Below, piece after piece: positions 4,384-5,306 of a DNA stretch of 5,306 bases. The number at the start of each line of letters is the position of its first letter. The stretch's first letter is position 1. Below the pieces are notes generated by a model that was not told where the DNA came from, ran no database searches, and was given only the letters and a program-made list of their open reading frames with translations. The translations under genes and the position numbers were made by a program. The stretch spans positions 539 through 5,844 of the forward strand of contig JALUBM010000164.1 in the NCBI GenBank assembly GCA_027044845.1, in the 5' to 3' direction. This DNA is from Sulfurimonas sp. Lineage in GTDB: Bacteria; Campylobacterota; Campylobacteria; Campylobacterales; Sulfurimonadaceae.

Positions 4384-5306
4384 ATCAAGTTGTCGTTTTG
4401 CGTAAATTTCAAATAAAATTGGAATAATGACAAGACTTAAAACAGCAGAACTTATGATTCCTCCTAGCATAGGAGCTGCGATTCTTTGCATAACTTCACT
4501 TCCTATTCCGTGTGTATACATAATCGGTGCAAGACCGGCAATAATGGCAAAAACTGTCATAAGTTTTGGGCGTACACGTTGGACTGCTCCATCATAAATG
4601 GCATCATTTAAATACTTATGGTTAAAATCTTTGCCATGCATTTGTTTTGATTCATCTACGCTTTCTTGTAGATAAACAATCATAACGATGGCTGTTTCAG
4701 CTGCAACACCAAGTAGAGCCAGAAAACCGACAACAACAGCTATACTCATGGCAAAATGAAGTATATCTACATAAATTAAACCACCCAGCAATGCAAAAGG
4801 CAGGGTAAAAAATACTATAAGTGTGGGTACCATCTTTTTTAATGCCATATAAATAAGCAGTAAAATAAAGATTAAAACTGCCGGAATAATCCAAACGATT
4901 TTTTTCATAGCACTCTCTAAGTATTTTGATTGTCCTGCCCAGTCTATATAATACCCCGGTTCAAATTTAATCTGATCTATAAATTTTTGAGCACCTTTTT
5001 GATACTCTGTAGCAGTAATACCCTCTTTTGCCGTGATATATATAAATGTAACAGGGGCTGCCATTTCACTTTTTATAACCGAAGCATTTTGTTTATAGTA
5101 AACTTTTGCAAAGGTACTCAGTGGTACAAACCCAAGTTTTGTTTTTATTTGAATATTTCTAATACTTTCTAAACTTCTTCTTTCATTTCCTTCAAGTCTT
5201 AAAGATATAGGGTAACGCTCCAAGCCTTTATACATGGTAGAGACTTTTAAACCTCCAATCGCTAAAGAGGTGTATTCTAGGAGTGTATTTTTATCAAGTG
5301 AATATC
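4366..5306 (-). CDS. cusA: CusA-type Cu(I)/Ag(I) RND efflux pump, C-terminal 313 residues (partial)
   Basis: This is the inner-membrane proton-driven pump of a tripartite CusCBA-like complex that expels Cu(I)/Ag(I) from the periplasm or cytoplasm to the outside. The frame is open from the right edge to TAA (4368-4366); an internal ATG at 5235 is not the start, since family sequence continues upstream (LAIGGLKVSTMYKGLERYPISLRL). The fragment covers the end of the second large periplasmic domain and five C-terminal membrane helices: IVWIIPAVLIFILLLIY, LIVFFTLPFALLGGLIY, SIAVVVGFLALLGVAAE, a helix over FAIIAGLAPIM, and AAPMLGGIISSAVLSLVIIP. GVAAE with its buried glutamate, RVRPKLMTV, and GSEVMQRIAAPM are the HME4 wording of monovalent (Cu/Ag) pumps, unlike the GAEVQRPLA of CzcA-type divalent pumps. 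It points toward the ferritin gene, convergent, on the opposite strand to the regulators. The cusB and cusC partners are not in the window. Confidence 0.94.
   Translation of the reverse strand, partial: YSLDKNTLLEYTSLAIGGLKVSTMYKGLERYPISLRLEGNERRSLESIRNIQIKTKLGFVPLSTFAKVYYKQNASVIKSEMAAPVTFIYITAKEGITATEYQKGAQKFIDQIKFEPGYYIDWAGQSKYLESAMKKIVWIIPAVLIFILLLIYMALKKMVPTLIVFFTLPFALLGGLIYVDILHFAMSIAVVVGFLALLGVAAETAIVMIVYLQESVDESKQMHGKDFNHKYLNDAIYDGAVQRVRPKLMTVFAIIAGLAPIMYTHGIGSEVMQRIAAPMLGGIISSAVLSLVIIPILFEIYAKRQLDKKEEI

Noticed and set aside
4930..5172. Plus-strand open frame of 80 codons opposite cusA
   Set aside because: It is antisense to clearly conserved pump sequence and has no recognisable domain or ribosome binding site.

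Overview
The window is an AT-rich stretch of a bacterial chromosome or large replicon carrying a copper-handling gene cluster. The gene content and protein wording suggest a Campylobacterota (epsilonproteobacterial) organism of the Sulfurimonas/Sulfurovum kind. That placement rests on recognition of style (low GC, weak or absent -35 elements, the CopZ-type Fe-S protein beside a compact two-component system) and not on a marker gene.

Layout. Positions 1-937 (minus) hold the N-terminal half of a Tat-exported CopA/PcoA-type multicopper oxidase. Positions 971-1357 (minus) hold a small exported, Met-rich YtkA/FixH-like protein that precedes copA in the same probable operon. A divergent control region (1358-1483) has back-to-back -10 elements and overlapping inverted repeats. 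On the plus strand follow a CopZ-like Cys-rich Fe-S/zinc metallochaperone (1484-1991, its first 20 or so codons disrupted by two apparent 1-base losses), an OmpR-family response regulator (2009-2656), a sensor histidine kinase overlapping its end (2649-3770), and a Dps-like (DPSL) ferritin (3832-4356). A symmetric terminator separates this last gene from the convergent 3' end of a CusA-type Cu(I)/Ag(I) RND efflux pump (4366-5306, minus, its 5' part outside the window).

How they fit together (inference from family knowledge). The kinase and regulator probably sense envelope metal and control the neighbouring genes. CopA oxidises periplasmic Cu(I). The Met-rich protein probably carries or buffers periplasmic Cu(I). 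The CopZ-like protein handles copper or an Fe-S cluster in the cytoplasm. CusA exports Cu(I)/Ag(I) across the envelope. The ferritin-like protein would limit iron/peroxide damage that accompanies copper stress. No unknown defence or mobile system is visible. The most unusual points are the double frameshift in the copZ-like gene, the absence of a C-terminal HMA domain from that protein, the regularly spaced methionine ladder in the YtkA-like protein, the probable leaderless start of the response regulator, and the placement of a DPSL ferritin inside a copper cluster.
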